Positions 41,187 to 50,509 are shown, counted from the first letter of the stretch. The stretch: DNA of 64,000 nt from Neisseria lisongii (GCF_028463985.1 NZ_CP116766.1:1984001-2048000), one strand, 5' to 3'. The notes: generated by a model not told the origin, from the sequence alone. Numbers and translations are program-made.

Positions 41187-43355
41187 TTAGAAGCGGTAGT
41201 TTACGCCCAAGCGGACATCACGGCCGACACCCGGCAGGGTTGTGCTGCGTTGGCTGTGCGGATAGTAGAACTTGTTGAACACATTGTTTACGGACAGGTT
41301 CACATTCAGGGTGTCTTTACCCAGCGGTTTCCAGTTGGCGAACACATCGTTCACGCCGAAGCCTTTGCGTTTCACCTCAACTGGATTGCCTCGTTGATCT
41401 ACTTCGCCTCTCACTAATACTGAGCCGGACGCATTTTCTAAGTAGCGGCCCCGCCAGCCGATTTCCAGATTCGGATTATCGAAGCGGTAAGAGAGCGAAG
41501 TCGTCCACGTGCGGCCGGTTTGTACGGCAAACTCAGGATTGCTGCTCAACAGGTTGTCTTTGTGGGTGTCGTAAATGCGGGGTTTGCTGTGGCTTACGCC
41601 GACTTTTGCCAGCAGACCGCCGTTGCGGTAAGACGCACCCAATTCGTAACCGCGGTTTTTGATGTAGCCTGCATTGGTAATTTCCTGAACGCCCGGAATA
41701 GGATTGCCCGCTTCATCATGGCGGCGTTGCGGACCGGCTACGGCATCTTTGATGGTTTGCCAGAAGTAACTACCGTTGGCGGCGAAGCTGCCGTTGTTGT
41801 AGTTGAAACCGATTTCGGTATTGCGTGCGCGCTCGGCTTTGGTGCCGTCGGCAATCGAAATGATGGTGCCGTTGCCGTGGGTACGCAGAGCGTCATACAA
41901 ACGAGGGCTGCGGGTGGCATAGTTGTGGCTGGCGCTGAAGCTCCAGTGTTCGTGCGGTTGGTAAATCACGCCGAAGCTCGGGTTCACTGAACCATCGGAA
42001 ACTGATTTGCCGTCGTGGGTTTCGAGATCGAAGTGGTCGTAACGCAAACCGCCGGTCAGAGTGAAGTCGCCGATGTCGTGAATGGCTTCAACATAAACGC
42101 CGGTATCCTGTTTGGTCGGATTGGTCAGGTTGTAGCTGCGTACGATGTTTTCTGTACGTCTGTCGTTTGCCAGCTCGGCAGGTGTTTTCGGTACAGTTTG
42201 ACCATTAACTTGTTTCGTTCTTGATCTGATTGTGTAGTCTTTGTTCAGGAATTTATGCGGTTCGATTTCCTGATGGCGGTAATTGACACCGTATTTCACC
42301 ACGGTCTTCTCACCGAAATTGCTGTCCAAATTAAGGTTTGCGCCTTTGGTGGTGATGGTGGTTGTGGTCGGACCGGCAATACCACCTGCATAGCCGTTGC
42401 CTCTGTCGTCAGCCGAATAACGCTCGTTTTTCATCAGGTAGGCGTTGGCGTTTAATTTGTCGATAAAGCCCAGATTTTTTGCCGTCCATTCCAAATTGGT
42501 GTTGGATTGGGTGGTTTCACGATAGGCTGGGGCTTGGCGGTCTAAGGTCAGACGCGGGTTGTCGGCACCGAAGGCAGTAAATTCTTCACGCACAGTACGC
42601 AAACCACGGTGTTGGTCCTGCATATGGCTCAATACAAGGCGGTGGTCGCCGAAATTGGCACCGATTTTCGCCAAGTAGTTGCGTTTATCCAATGCACTGT
42701 ACGGTACGGTTTTACCGCCGTTGCTGTTGCGGTAGTCTTTGCCCGGCTCGTAGTCTTTTTCATCGTTGCGGCTGAAAGAGAACAAGCCGTCGAAGTTGCC
42801 TGCTTTGCCGAACACGCTGGCACCGTAGTTTACGCCGTCGTTGCTGGCGTAGCCGCTGTTCAGGCGTACGCCCCAGTCTTTATCCAAACCTTTGAGCAAG
42901 TCTTGGGCATCAACGGTTTTGGCAATGATTGCGCCGTTGGTTGCACCGATACCGGCAGAAGCCGAACCCGCACCTTTTTGTACGGATACGATTTTAATCA
43001 GGGCAGGGTCGATGATGAAACGGCCTTGATGATACAGAATCTGGCTGTCGGAATAGGCGTTATCGACTTTGATATCAACCGAGTTTTGACCCATGCCGCG
43101 CAAAGTCAGAAATTGGGAAGTACCGTTGCCGCCGCCGAAGTCGATGGCAGGTTCGTTTTTCAGCAATTCCCGCAAATCGGTGGCGGTGCTTTCGTCTTTT
43201 TGTTGAAGGGTAACGACATTGGTGCGGATTTTGCTACCTTGGCGGTCGCCTTTTACTTCAACCGTATTCAAAGTATGGGTTTCTTCGGCGTGGGCAAAAC
43301 CGGCGCCGATCATCAGCGACAACAGGCTGAGACGGAAAAACGGAGTGGCTTTCAT
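41187..43355 (-). CDS. fetA: TonB-dependent ferric siderophore receptor FetA (FrpB)
   Basis: 722 residues with a signal peptide (MKATPFFRLSLLSLMIGAGFAHA). The plug domain lies near residues 25-150 (TLNTVEVKGDRQG is a TonB-box-like start; NEPAIDFGGGNGTSQFLTLRGMGQ). The 22-strand barrel follows, ending in an aromatic C-terminus (LGVNYRF). It closely resembles neisserial FetA/FrpB. It imports ferric enterobactin-type siderophores across the outer membrane. A Fur-box-like site precedes it. The poly-C promoter tract known to phase-vary fetA in meningococci is not seen. Confidence 0.93.
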   Translation of the reverse strand: MKATPFFRLSLLSLMIGAGFAHAEETHTLNTVEVKGDRQGSKIRTNVVTLQQKDESTATDLRELLKNEPAIDFGGGNGTSQFLTLRGMGQNSVDIKVDNAYSDSQILYHQGRFIIDPALIKIVSVQKGAGSASAGIGATNGAIIAKTVDAQDLLKGLDKDWGVRLNSGYASNDGVNYGASVFGKAGNFDGLFSFSRNDEKDYEPGKDYRNSNGGKTVPYSALDKRNYLAKIGANFGDHRLVLSHMQDQHRGLRTVREEFTAFGADNPRLTLDRQAPAYRETTQSNTNLEWTAKNLGFIDKLNANAYLMKNERYSADDRGNGYAGGIAGPTTTTITTKGANLNLDSNFGEKTVVKYGVNYRHQEIEPHKFLNKDYTIRSRTKQVNGQTVPKTPAELANDRRTENIVRSYNLTNPTKQDTGVYVEAIHDIGDFTLTGGLRYDHFDLETHDGKSVSDGSVNPSFGVIYQPHEHWSFSASHNYATRSPRLYDALRTHGNGTIISIADGTKAERARNTEIGFNYNNGSFAANGSYFWQTIKDAVAGPQRRHDEAGNPIPGVQEITNAGYIKNRGYELGASYRNGGLLAKVGVSHSKPRIYDTHKDNLLSSNPEFAVQTGRTWTTSLSYRFDNPNLEIGWRGRYLENASGSVLVRGEVDQRGNPVEVKRKGFGVNDVFANWKPLGKDTLNVNLSVNNVFNKFYYPHSQRSTTLPGVGRDVRLGVNYRF

Positions 43356-43407
43356 GCGTAAATCCTTGTGGGAAAGATTAAGGGTTGTCGGATATCAATA
43401 CCAAAAG

Positions 43408-43426
43408 ATACTAATATCAATTCTCA
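43408..43426 (-). promoter_or_regulatory. Fur-box-like operator of fetA
   Basis: GATACTAATATCAATTCTC matches the 19-base Fur consensus at about 13 positions, 53-71 bases before the fetA start. A TAATAT -10-like box lies just upstream of it on the minus strand. This fits iron repression of fetA. Confidence 0.55.
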
Positions 43427-43865
43427 TTACGTTAAATATTATGTTTCATTGCTTAAGAAATGTGAAGTGCTAATAAAATTCAAAATCAGTTAGAAATGGT
43501 GGGCAAGTAAATGGGTTGCCGATTTGGTTTTTAGGGCGGCATATGCAAACTGGTTGGTTGAATAGTTTGATATTTGAATGAAAATAAATGAAATATTATT
43601 TTGGAATGTTTGGTAATTTTATGTGATTTAAATAGAATATTATTGTGGTTTTGGCGAGATTGACGGTATTTTCGTATGGAATTTTTTGTGTAAAGAAAGT
43701 GTAAATCAGGTTTTTATTTGATAATTGTTGTTTATTTGCAACACTGTTTGGGCGGCGGTGTACGGTTGGGCTGATGATGGAACACGGCGGGGCGGGGTGG
43801 CGGACTTTTGTCAGCTGATGGCGGTTTGTGCCGCTGATGAAAGGGAAAAATTTTTTGCCGCTGCT

Positions 43866-43893
43866 CTTGAATTTGCCGCCGCCGACTCCATGT
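43866..43893 (+). promoter_or_regulatory. RpoH (heat-shock sigma) promoter candidate for groESL
   Basis: CTCTTGAA (core CTTGAA 43866-43871), 14 bases, then CTCCATGT (43886-43893), matching CTTGAA-N13..17-CCCCATnT. The leader to groES is about 65 bases. The rest of the 43,430-43,860 spacer is AT-rich and shows no gene. Confidence 0.65.
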
Positions 43894-43964
43894 TGCGGAC
43901 ATTGCTCGGCTGTTGCGGCCGGGTCAGTTTTATTGACAATCTATTTGAATATCGGGAGAGAGAT

Positions 43965-44252
43965 ATGACCATCCGTCCTTTACATGACCGTGTAGTGGTT
44001 AAACGTTTGGAAGCCGAAGAGAAAACGGCTTCGGGTATTGTGTTGCCGGGTGCGGCTGCGGAAAAGCCTGATATGGGCGAAGTGATTGCCGTGGGTGCCG
44101 GTAAAGTCGGCGAAGACGGCAACCGCCGTGCGCTGGACGTGAAAGTCGGCGACAAGGTGATTTTCGGCAAATACAGCGGCCAAACCGTTAAAGCCGACGG
44201 CGAAGAATTGCTGGTGATGCGCGAAGAAGATATCTTCGGTATCGTGGAATAA
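43965..44252 (+). CDS. groES: Co-chaperonin GroES
   Basis: A 95-residue heptameric lid of the GroEL chamber. The start ATG 43965 (MTIRPLHDRVVVKRLE) follows GGGAGAGAG; the frame is open 80 codons upstream, but that stretch carries the promoter. Mobile loop TASGIVLPGAAAEKPD lies at about residues 23-38, and VGDKVIFGKYSGQTVK lies in the core. The C-terminal EEDIFGIVE is typical. groEL follows only after an intervening gene. Confidence 0.96.
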   Translation: MTIRPLHDRVVVKRLEAEEKTASGIVLPGAAAEKPDMGEVIAVGAGKVGEDGNRRALDVKVGDKVIFGKYSGQTVKADGEELLVMREEDIFGIVE

Positions 44253-44299
44253 TTGAACAAGCGGTAAAGCCTATCCTGCTATTGTGAAGGAAAATAGTG

Positions 44300-44590
44300 A
44301 TGACAGCTTATGTTGTTTTTATCCGGGACAAGATGAAAGACCAAGCGGCTTATGACGGCTACCTGCAGGCAGCCGTGCCGACGCTTGCGCCCTTCGGCGG
44401 GGAAATCTTGGCGGTCAATGGTGCGCATGAGGCCTTTGAAGGTGCGGATTTCGACGGTTCGGTCGTTTTGCGTTTCCCCGATATGGCTTCCGCCCGTGCG
44501 TGGTACACAAGTGCTGAATATGAGCAGTTTAAAGCTGTTCGCTTGGGCGCAACCGAGGGCCGTGCCATCTTGTTGGAAGGTGTGGCTTAA
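44300..44590 (+). CDS. DUF1330 family protein between groES and groEL
   Basis: 96 residues; ATG 44300 has GAAGG 10-14 bases upstream. MTAYVVFIRDKMKDQAAY ... LRFPDMASARAWYTSAEYEQFKAVR is characteristic of DUF1330, a ferredoxin-like dimeric alpha/beta barrel fold of unknown role (distant kin of monooxygenase-like ABM proteins). It sits 47 bases after groES and before a DUS hairpin and groEL. If co-transcribed it would be heat-induced. Its codon usage is like its neighbours'. Confidence 0.8.
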   Translation: MTAYVVFIRDKMKDQAAYDGYLQAAVPTLAPFGGEILAVNGAHEAFEGADFDGSVVLRFPDMASARAWYTSAEYEQFKAVRLGATEGRAILLEGVA

Positions 44591-44600
44591 CCTTAATTTC

Positions 44601-44633
44601 AGGCCGTCTGAAAAACGGTTTTTCAGACGGCCT
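44601..44633. terminator. Inverted DUS pair inside the groESL cluster
   Basis: AGGCCGTCTGAAAAA-CGG-TTTTTCAGACGGCCT between the DUF1330 gene and groEL. Strong stem, little T-run, so it may only partly terminate. Confidence 0.5.
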
Positions 44634-44667
44634 CAATCAGATTTTTAGTGATTTTTGGAGAATTTAA

Positions 44668-46302
44668 ATGGCAGCTAAAGAAGTTCAATTTGGTAATGAA
44701 GTCCGCCAAAAAATGGTAAACGGCGTGAATGTGTTGGCAAACGCCGTGCGTGTAACCTTGGGCCCGAAAGGCCGCAATGTGGTGCTGGACCGTGCGTTCG
44801 GCGGCCCGCACATCACCAAAGACGGTGTGTCCGTAGCCAAAGAAATCGAATTGAAAGACAAATTCGAGAATATGGGTGCGCAAATGGTGAAAGAGGTTGC
44901 CTCTAAAACCAATGATGTAGCGGGCGACGGTACGACAACCGCTACCGTATTGGCGCAGGCGATTGTTACCGAAGGCATGAAATACGTTACCGCCGGTATG
45001 AACCCGACCGACCTGAAACGGGGTATCGACAAAGCCGTTGCCGCTTTGGTGGAAGAATTGCGCAACATCGCCAAACCTTGCGACACTTCCAAAGAAATCG
45101 CCCAAGTGGGTTCGATTTCCGCCAACTCTGACGAACAAGTCGGTGCCATCATCGCCCAAGCAATGGAAAAAGTGGGCAAAGAAGGCGTGATTACCGTAGA
45201 AGACGGCAAATCGCTGGAAAACGAGTTGGACGTGGTAGAAGGTATGCAGTTCGACCGAGGTTACCTGTCGCCATATTTCATCAACGATGCCGAAAAACAA
45301 ATCGCTGCACTGGACAATCCTTTTGTCTTGCTGTTCGACAAAAAAATCAGCAACATCCGTGATTTGCTCCCTGTTTTGGAACAAATCGCCAAAACCAGCC
45401 GTCCGCTCTTGATTATTGCCGAAGACGTTGAAGGCGAAGCCTTGGCAACTTTGGTGGTGAACAATATCCGAGGCATTCTGAAAACCGTAGCCGTGAAAGC
45501 ACCGGGCTTCGGCGACCGCCGCAAAGCCATGCTGCAAGACATCGCCATCCTCACCGGCGGCACCGTGATTTCCGAAGAAGTCGGCCTGTCGTTGGAAAAA
45601 GCCACTCTGGAAGACTTGGGTCAGGCCAAACGCATTGAAATCGGTAAAGAAAACACCACCATCATCGACGGTTTCGGCGATGCCGCCCAAATCGAAGCCC
45701 GTGTGGCCGAAATCCGCCAGCAAATCGAAGTGGCAACCAGCGACTACGACAAAGAAAAACTGCAGGAACGTGTGGCAAAACTCGCCGGCGGCGTGGCAGT
45801 GATTAAAGTCGGCGCAGCCACCGAAGTGGAAATGAAAGAGAAGAAAGACCGTGTCGAAGACGCATTGCACGCAACCCGTGCCGCCGTTGAAGAAGGCGTG
45901 GTTGCCGGCGGCGGCGTAGCCCTGCTGCGCGCCCGTTCTGCTTTGGAAAACCTGCACACCGGCAATTCCGACCAAGATGCAGGCGTACAAATCGTATTGC
46001 GTGCCATCGAATCACCGCTGCGCCAAATCGTTGCCAACGCCGGCGGCGAACCGAGCGTGGTGGTGAACAAAGTGTTGGAAGGCAAAGGCAACTTCGGCTA
46101 CAACGCAGGCAGCGGCGAATACGGCGACATGATCGAAATGGGCGTACTCGATCCGGCAAAAGTAACCCGTTCCGCACTGCAACACGCCGCATCTATCGCC
46201 GGTCTGATGCTGACCACCGACTGCATGATTGCCGAAATCCCGGAAGACAAGCCGGCCATGCCTGATATGGGCGGCATGGGTGGCATGGGCGGTATGATGT
46301 AA
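44668..46302 (+). CDS. groEL: Chaperonin GroEL
   Basis: 544 residues; start ATG 44668 after TTGGAGAA. Conserved features are LGPKGRNVVLDRAFGGPHITKDG, DVAGDGTTTATVLAQAIV (ATP site near residues 84-100), the apical domain with GYLSPYFIND, AILTGGTVISEEVG, GGVAVIKVGAATEVEMKEKK, and GVVAGGGVALLRA. The Gly-Gly-Met tail (MPDMGGMGGMGGMM) is intact. A non-DUS intrinsic terminator follows. Confidence 0.97.
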   Translation: MAAKEVQFGNEVRQKMVNGVNVLANAVRVTLGPKGRNVVLDRAFGGPHITKDGVSVAKEIELKDKFENMGAQMVKEVASKTNDVAGDGTTTATVLAQAIVTEGMKYVTAGMNPTDLKRGIDKAVAALVEELRNIAKPCDTSKEIAQVGSISANSDEQVGAIIAQAMEKVGKEGVITVEDGKSLENELDVVEGMQFDRGYLSPYFINDAEKQIAALDNPFVLLFDKKISNIRDLLPVLEQIAKTSRPLLIIAEDVEGEALATLVVNNIRGILKTVAVKAPGFGDRRKAMLQDIAILTGGTVISEEVGLSLEKATLEDLGQAKRIEIGKENTTIIDGFGDAAQIEARVAEIRQQIEVATSDYDKEKLQERVAKLAGGVAVIKVGAATEVEMKEKKDRVEDALHATRAAVEEGVVAGGGVALLRARSALENLHTGNSDQDAGVQIVLRAIESPLRQIVANAGGEPSVVVNKVLEGKGNFGYNAGSGEYGDMIEMGVLDPAKVTRSALQHAASIAGLMLTTDCMIAEIPEDKPAMPDMGGMGGMGGMM

Positions 46303-46330
46303 GGCCGTCTGAAAATCAGTTGTTTGAATG

Positions 46331-46365
46331 AAAACCTGCAAAACGTTGCTTTGCAGGTTTTTTTG
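46331..46365 (+). terminator. Intrinsic terminator of groEL
   Basis: AAAACCTGCAAA ... TTTGCAGGTTTTTTTT; a 12-bp stem and T-run. Confidence 0.85.
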
Positions 46366-46450
46366 TGTGGTTGGGGATAAGTATGGTGAATAAAGATTGC
46401 AGTTTCAATGATGAAGTAAAGCGGTGCGGTTACCCGCACCCGACGACCGA

Positions 46451-46496
46451 TTTTTAGCTGCGCAGAAACTCGTTACCCTCGTTTTCAGACGGCCTG
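46451..46496. repeat. DUS-satellite copy downstream of pgi
   Basis: TTTTTAGCTGCGCAGAAACTCG, then TTACCCTCGTTTTCAGACGGCC; an inverted copy of the unit at 16200-16270. The DUS overlaps the 3' end of pgi. Confidence 0.6.
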
Positions 46497-48116
46497 CTGA
46501 CATTGCCGGTAAAACGTAATCAGGCCGTTGGTGGAGCTGTCGTGTTCGGGCGTGCCGTTGTCCAATTCGGGTTCGATGGCTTTTGCCAGCACTTTGCCGT
46601 ATTCCACGCCCCATTGGTCGAATGGGTTGATGCCCCAAATCACGCCTTCGGCGAAGGTTCGGTGTTCGTAGGCGGCCAGCAGCATACCGAGGTTGAACGG
46701 GTTGAGGCTGTCGATGAGCAGGCTGTTGCTCGGGCGGTTGCCGGGGAAGACTTTGTGCGGGGCGAGTGCGAGGCGTTTGGCTTCGGGCAGGTGCGCCAGC
46801 TCGGCAAGGGCTTCTTCGTAGGTTTTGCCTTTCATCAGCGCTTCGGCTTGGGCGAAGGCGTTGGCAACGGTGAAACGGTGTTGGCGGCCGATGTTGTGCG
46901 GCGTGGTCATCGGTACGATAAAATCGCACGGAATCAGGCGGGTGCCTTGGTGCAGCAGTTGGAAATAGGCGTGTTGGCAGTTTACGCCTTCTTCGCCGAA
47001 CATGATGCCGCCGGTTTTCAGTTCGGCTTCGCTGCCGTCGATGGTGCGGCTTTTGCCGCAGCTTTCCATATCGAGCTGGTTGAGCCAGCTTGGAAAACGG
47101 CGCAGGTTGTGGCTGTACGGCACGACGGTATGCCCGTCCGCCTGATAAAAATTGTTGTACCAAACGTGCAGCAGCGCCATTAAAACCGGAATATTGTGCC
47201 TAAATCCGGTATGGAAAAAATGCTCATCCATAGCGTGCGCACCTTGCAGCAAGGCACGGAAATGCGCTTCGCCCAAGGCGACCATCACCGGCAGGCCGAT
47301 GGCCGACCACACCGAATAGCGGCCGCCGACCCAATCGAACATGGCAAACACCCGTTCGGCTTCGATACCGAAACGGCGGGCGGCTTCGGTGTTGCTGGAA
47401 ATGGCGCAGAAATGCCGTCCGATACCGGCTTCGGGCAGACCGGCGCTGCGGTACCATTCACGGGCGGCCTGTGCATTGAGCAGCGTTTCCGGTGTGCCGA
47501 ACGATTTGCTGGCAATGCTGAATACGGTGGTTTCGGGGTTGAGTCCGACCAGTTTGTTGGTCATTTCGGCATCATCGGAATTGCCGACAAAATGTACCCG
47601 CACCTGCTGCTGATAATTTTTCAGCGCCTGCGTGCAGACTTTCGGCCCCAAATCCGAACCGCCGATACCGATATGGACAAAATCGGTAATCCGCTTGCCG
47701 CTGACACCGGTGTGGCTGCCATCGAGAATGCTGCGGGCAAAGGCCAGCGCCCGTTTCAATTCATGATGGACTTTCGGCACGATGTTTTCACCGTCCACAT
47801 ACACTGCTTCTGCATTTTCGGGCAGACGCAGCGCAGTGTGCAGCACGGCACGGTTTTCGCTGGTGTTGATTTTTTCGCCGCAGCGCATGGCGGCCATCTG
47901 CTGTGGCAGCCCGGCGGCTTCGGCCAAACGGCAAAGCAGGGTCAGCGCCGTTTCATCGACACGGTTTTTACTGTAATCAAACAGCAGCCCGTGCAGCGTT
48001 TCGTGCATCCGGTCAAAACGCTGCGGGTCGGCGGCAAACTGGTCGCGCATGTGAATGGAAACGGTGTTGCGGTAATGTTCGTCCAAAGCCTGCCATAGGG
48101 CTGAAAATGCTGGCAT
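46485..48116 (-). CDS. pgi: Glucose-6-phosphate isomerase
   Basis: 543 residues; interconverts glucose-6-phosphate and fructose-6-phosphate. Sugar isomerase motifs are HIGIGGSDLGPKVCTQAL near residue 150, FSIASKSFGTPETLLNAQAARE, DWVGGRYSVWSAIGLPVM, and LNQLDMESCGKSRTIDGS. The C-terminal signature INPFDQWGVEYGKVLAK is also present. Complete, standing alone, convergent with groEL. Confidence 0.96.
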   Translation of the reverse strand: MPAFSALWQALDEHYRNTVSIHMRDQFAADPQRFDRMHETLHGLLFDYSKNRVDETALTLLCRLAEAAGLPQQMAAMRCGEKINTSENRAVLHTALRLPENAEAVYVDGENIVPKVHHELKRALAFARSILDGSHTGVSGKRITDFVHIGIGGSDLGPKVCTQALKNYQQQVRVHFVGNSDDAEMTNKLVGLNPETTVFSIASKSFGTPETLLNAQAAREWYRSAGLPEAGIGRHFCAISSNTEAARRFGIEAERVFAMFDWVGGRYSVWSAIGLPVMVALGEAHFRALLQGAHAMDEHFFHTGFRHNIPVLMALLHVWYNNFYQADGHTVVPYSHNLRRFPSWLNQLDMESCGKSRTIDGSEAELKTGGIMFGEEGVNCQHAYFQLLHQGTRLIPCDFIVPMTTPHNIGRQHRFTVANAFAQAEALMKGKTYEEALAELAHLPEAKRLALAPHKVFPGNRPSNSLLIDSLNPFNLGMLLAAYEHRTFAEGVIWGINPFDQWGVEYGKVLAKAIEPELDNGTPEHDSSTNGLITFYRQCQQAV

Positions 48117-48350
48117 AGTGGGGATTTCCTTGAGGGTTTTGATAAAAAGTCGAACCGTTTCAACTTTAAATTTAACTGCTTATTCTACCAAAAAAGCAGC
48201 CGCTTGGGAGGCGGGTACTGTTTAAACATAAGGCCGTCTGAAAATACGTTTTGAAGTGTTCCCTAAATTTTAGGCACGACAAAAGTTGCGCCGTTCATCA
48301 TTGGGAATAGCAGATAGATAGTGGATTCACTATCTTGACATTTACCCGTT

Positions 48351-49079
48351 TTAAGAAATTACCGTTTCATAGAAAAAATCTTGCGCTCTTCCGTATGATT
48401 CCCGGTATTCCAATACGGTGCCGTCGATGCCTTGGGCAAAGCGGCGGATTTTGATAACAGGTTCGTCTGCTTGAGTTTGCAGATAAGGATCGGAATAGTG
48501 TGCTAAAAAAGTCAGTTGTTCTCGGGCGGAAAGAATCAGTTGTCCGCAAACGTTGATATACAGCGGATACAGCAAATTTTCAAATTGTTCGGGTACAAGA
48601 TTGAGTAGGGCTTGGAATGGTTCAAAGGGCAGCCATATTTTTTCGCTGACCATCACGATTCCATCCAAATGGCGCGTGCGTTCGATGTAAATGAGCGGCG
48701 CATTTGATTTGCGTTGCAGATAGGCATTAATTTCCGCCTTTCCATCGATAGCAGTGATATTTTCGATGTAACCAGTGGGAATAACCGGTTCTCCGGCTTT
48801 GCTGCGGTGGCGGAAAAAGCGGATGAGGGAGCTGTTAAAGTCGGGGTATTTGACAAATGTACCTTTGCCTTGAATTTTGGTCAGTAGTCCGTCTCGAACC
48901 AATTGTTCGATGGCTTTGCGTATGGTGCCAATTGATACTTGGTAGGTTTCAGCCAAAATATGTTCGCTTGGAATCGGTTCGCCAATTTGCCATTTTTGTT
49001 CGGCTAATTGTTTTTGGATGAGGTGACGTACTTGTTCGTAGCGGGGCAGTTTGCCGAGCCGGTTCTGATTCAGTTCCAT
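48351..49079 (-). CDS. GntR/HutC-family regulator with UTRA ligand domain
   Basis: 242 residues. The N-terminal winged helix-turn-helix lies near residues 15-80 (PIPSEHILAETYQVSIGTIRKAIEQLVRDGLL, then KIQGKGTFV for the wing). A UTRA effector domain lies near 95-235 (PLIYIERTRHLDGIVMVSEKIWLP, KIRRFAQGIDGTVLEYRESYGR). Such regulators bind palindromes and release them with a small-molecule ligand. It diverges from the transporter and hydrolase genes across a 127-bp gap with a perfect palindrome. The inferred role is local repressor of the cassette. Confidence 0.88.
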   Translation of the reverse strand: MELNQNRLGKLPRYEQVRHLIQKQLAEQKWQIGEPIPSEHILAETYQVSIGTIRKAIEQLVRDGLLTKIQGKGTFVKYPDFNSSLIRFFRHRSKAGEPVIPTGYIENITAIDGKAEINAYLQRKSNAPLIYIERTRHLDGIVMVSEKIWLPFEPFQALLNLVPEQFENLLYPLYINVCGQLILSAREQLTFLAHYSDPYLQTQADEPVIKIRRFAQGIDGTVLEYRESYGRAQDFFYETVIS

Positions 49080-49121
49080 TTTTCTGCTTTAAATAAAATA
49101 GATTGACAAATATAGCACAAA

Positions 49122-49150
49122 TTGACAATATTCAATTCATCTAGTCATAT
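49122..49150 (+). promoter_or_regulatory. Candidate promoter of the transporter-hydrolase operon
   Basis: TTGACA at 49122-49127, then after 17 bases TCATAT at 49145-49150, inside the palindrome. A second TTGACA lies at 49103-49108. A bound repressor at the palindrome would block the -10. Confidence 0.45.
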
Positions 49151-49166
49151 ATATGACTAGATGAAT
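49135..49166. promoter_or_regulatory. Perfect 32-bp palindrome, likely operator
   Basis: Centre between 49150 and 49151. The left half ATTCATCTAGTCATAT is the exact reverse complement of the right half. It lies 56 bases from the regulator start and 41 bases from the transporter start. Confidence 0.7.
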
Positions 49167-49206
49167 ATTCAAAAATACAAAGCGTCAGATAAAGGAGCAG
49201 TTTAAG

Positions 49207-50496
49207 ATGATTGGACTTATTTTACTGGTGATTGCGTTCGTTATCGCCGCAGGTTACATCACGAAAATCAATATAGGCTTTTATGCAATTGCCGCAACCT
49301 ATGTCATCGCCTGTTTTGTTATGGATTTATCGCCGGGTGATTTGATGAAAATGTGGCCGGTAAAAATCTTTTTTGTGATTTTGTCGGTCAGCTTGTTTTA
49401 TAACGTGGCATTGGCCAATGGCGCATTGGAAAAATTAGCCGGCCATTTGCTTTATCAGTGCCGTAATTTTCCCAATATTTTGCCGTTAGTCATATTTGCG
49501 GCGGCAACAATCATTGCAGGGCTGGGTGCAGGATTTTATACCGTGCTGGCATTTATGGCGCCGCTGACACTGCTACTTTGTCAGAAAACCAAAATGAATT
49601 TGGTTGTCGGCAGTATGGCTGTGAACTACGGTGCATTGGCCGGCGCCAATTTTATGACTTCGCAAAGCGGTATTATTTTCAGAGGTTTGTTGGAAAACGC
49701 AGGCATTCCTAAAGAAACTGCATTTAATTATGCAAGCTCTATTTTTGTTGTAACGTTCTTGGTTCCCATTGCGGTGTTGGGTACATATTCCCTGTGGAGC
49801 CACCGGTCATCTGCGGTTCATATTCACGCCGAGAAGCCGGAACCGTTTGATTTGAAACAAAAGCAGTCGATTTATCTGATTATTCTTTTGATGACGATTG
49901 TATTACTGTTTCCGATTTTACATTTGCTGTTACCGCAGAATGAATGGATTGCCTCGATAAATCAGAAGATGGACATCGGTTTTTTGGCCATCGTTTTTAC
50001 ATTAATCAGTATGGTAATGAAACTGGCGGACGAGAAAAAAGTGATTGCGTTGGTGCCTTGGAATACCTTAGTGATGATTTGCGGCATGGGTATGCTGATC
50101 GGAATCGGTGTCAAAGCAGGCGTTATTGAGGCATTCTCAGGCTGGGTTTCAGGTAATGTGGCTTTTTGGCTTATTCCGGTGGTATTGTGCTGCATTAGTG
50201 CGGTTATGTCGGTTTTTTCCAGTACACTTGGCGTTGTTGCCCCGACTTTGTTCCCGATTATTCCTGCGATCGCGGTTCATTCGGGTTTGGAACCTGCTTT
50301 GTTATTTACTGCGGTTGTGGTTGGCGCCCAAGCGACAGCCATTTCACCATTCTCTTCGGGAGGCAGCCTGATTTTAGGCTCTGCACCGGAGGGGATTAAT
50401 AAGAATACATTGTTCAACAGCCTGTTGTTCCGTGCCATTCCGATCGGCATGGCGGCTGCACTGATTGCCGTGGTTTTGGCTCAATCCGTAATGTGA
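49207..50496 (+). CDS. Carboxylate transporter of the MatC/SLC13-like (ion transporter) superfamily
   Basis: 429 residues, about 11-12 hydrophobic helices and no signal peptide. The start ATG 49207 follows AAAGGAGCAG. Two Gly-rich re-entrant regions characterise the superfamily: IIAGLGAGFYTVLAFMAPLTLLL (about 100-122) with NYGALAGANFMTSQSGI, and MSVFSSTLGVVAPTLFPIIP (about 335-355) with TAISPFSSGGSLILGSAPEG. Dicarboxylate (malonate/succinate-like) import is the family's usual role; the exact substrate is unknown. The hydrolase gene follows after 13 bases, so both are one operon. No DUS inside. Confidence 0.75.
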   Translation: MIGLILLVIAFVIAAGYITKINIGFYAIAATYVIACFVMDLSPGDLMKMWPVKIFFVILSVSLFYNVALANGALEKLAGHLLYQCRNFPNILPLVIFAAATIIAGLGAGFYTVLAFMAPLTLLLCQKTKMNLVVGSMAVNYGALAGANFMTSQSGIIFRGLLENAGIPKETAFNYASSIFVVTFLVPIAVLGTYSLWSHRSSAVHIHAEKPEPFDLKQKQSIYLIILLMTIVLLFPILHLLLPQNEWIASINQKMDIGFLAIVFTLISMVMKLADEKKVIALVPWNTLVMICGMGMLIGIGVKAGVIEAFSGWVSGNVAFWLIPVVLCCISAVMSVFSSTLGVVAPTLFPIIPAIAVHSGLEPALLFTAVVVGAQATAISPFSSGGSLILGSAPEGINKNTLFNSLLFRAIPIGMAAALIAVVLAQSVM

Positions 50497-50509
50497 TAAA
50501 GGAAAAAAG

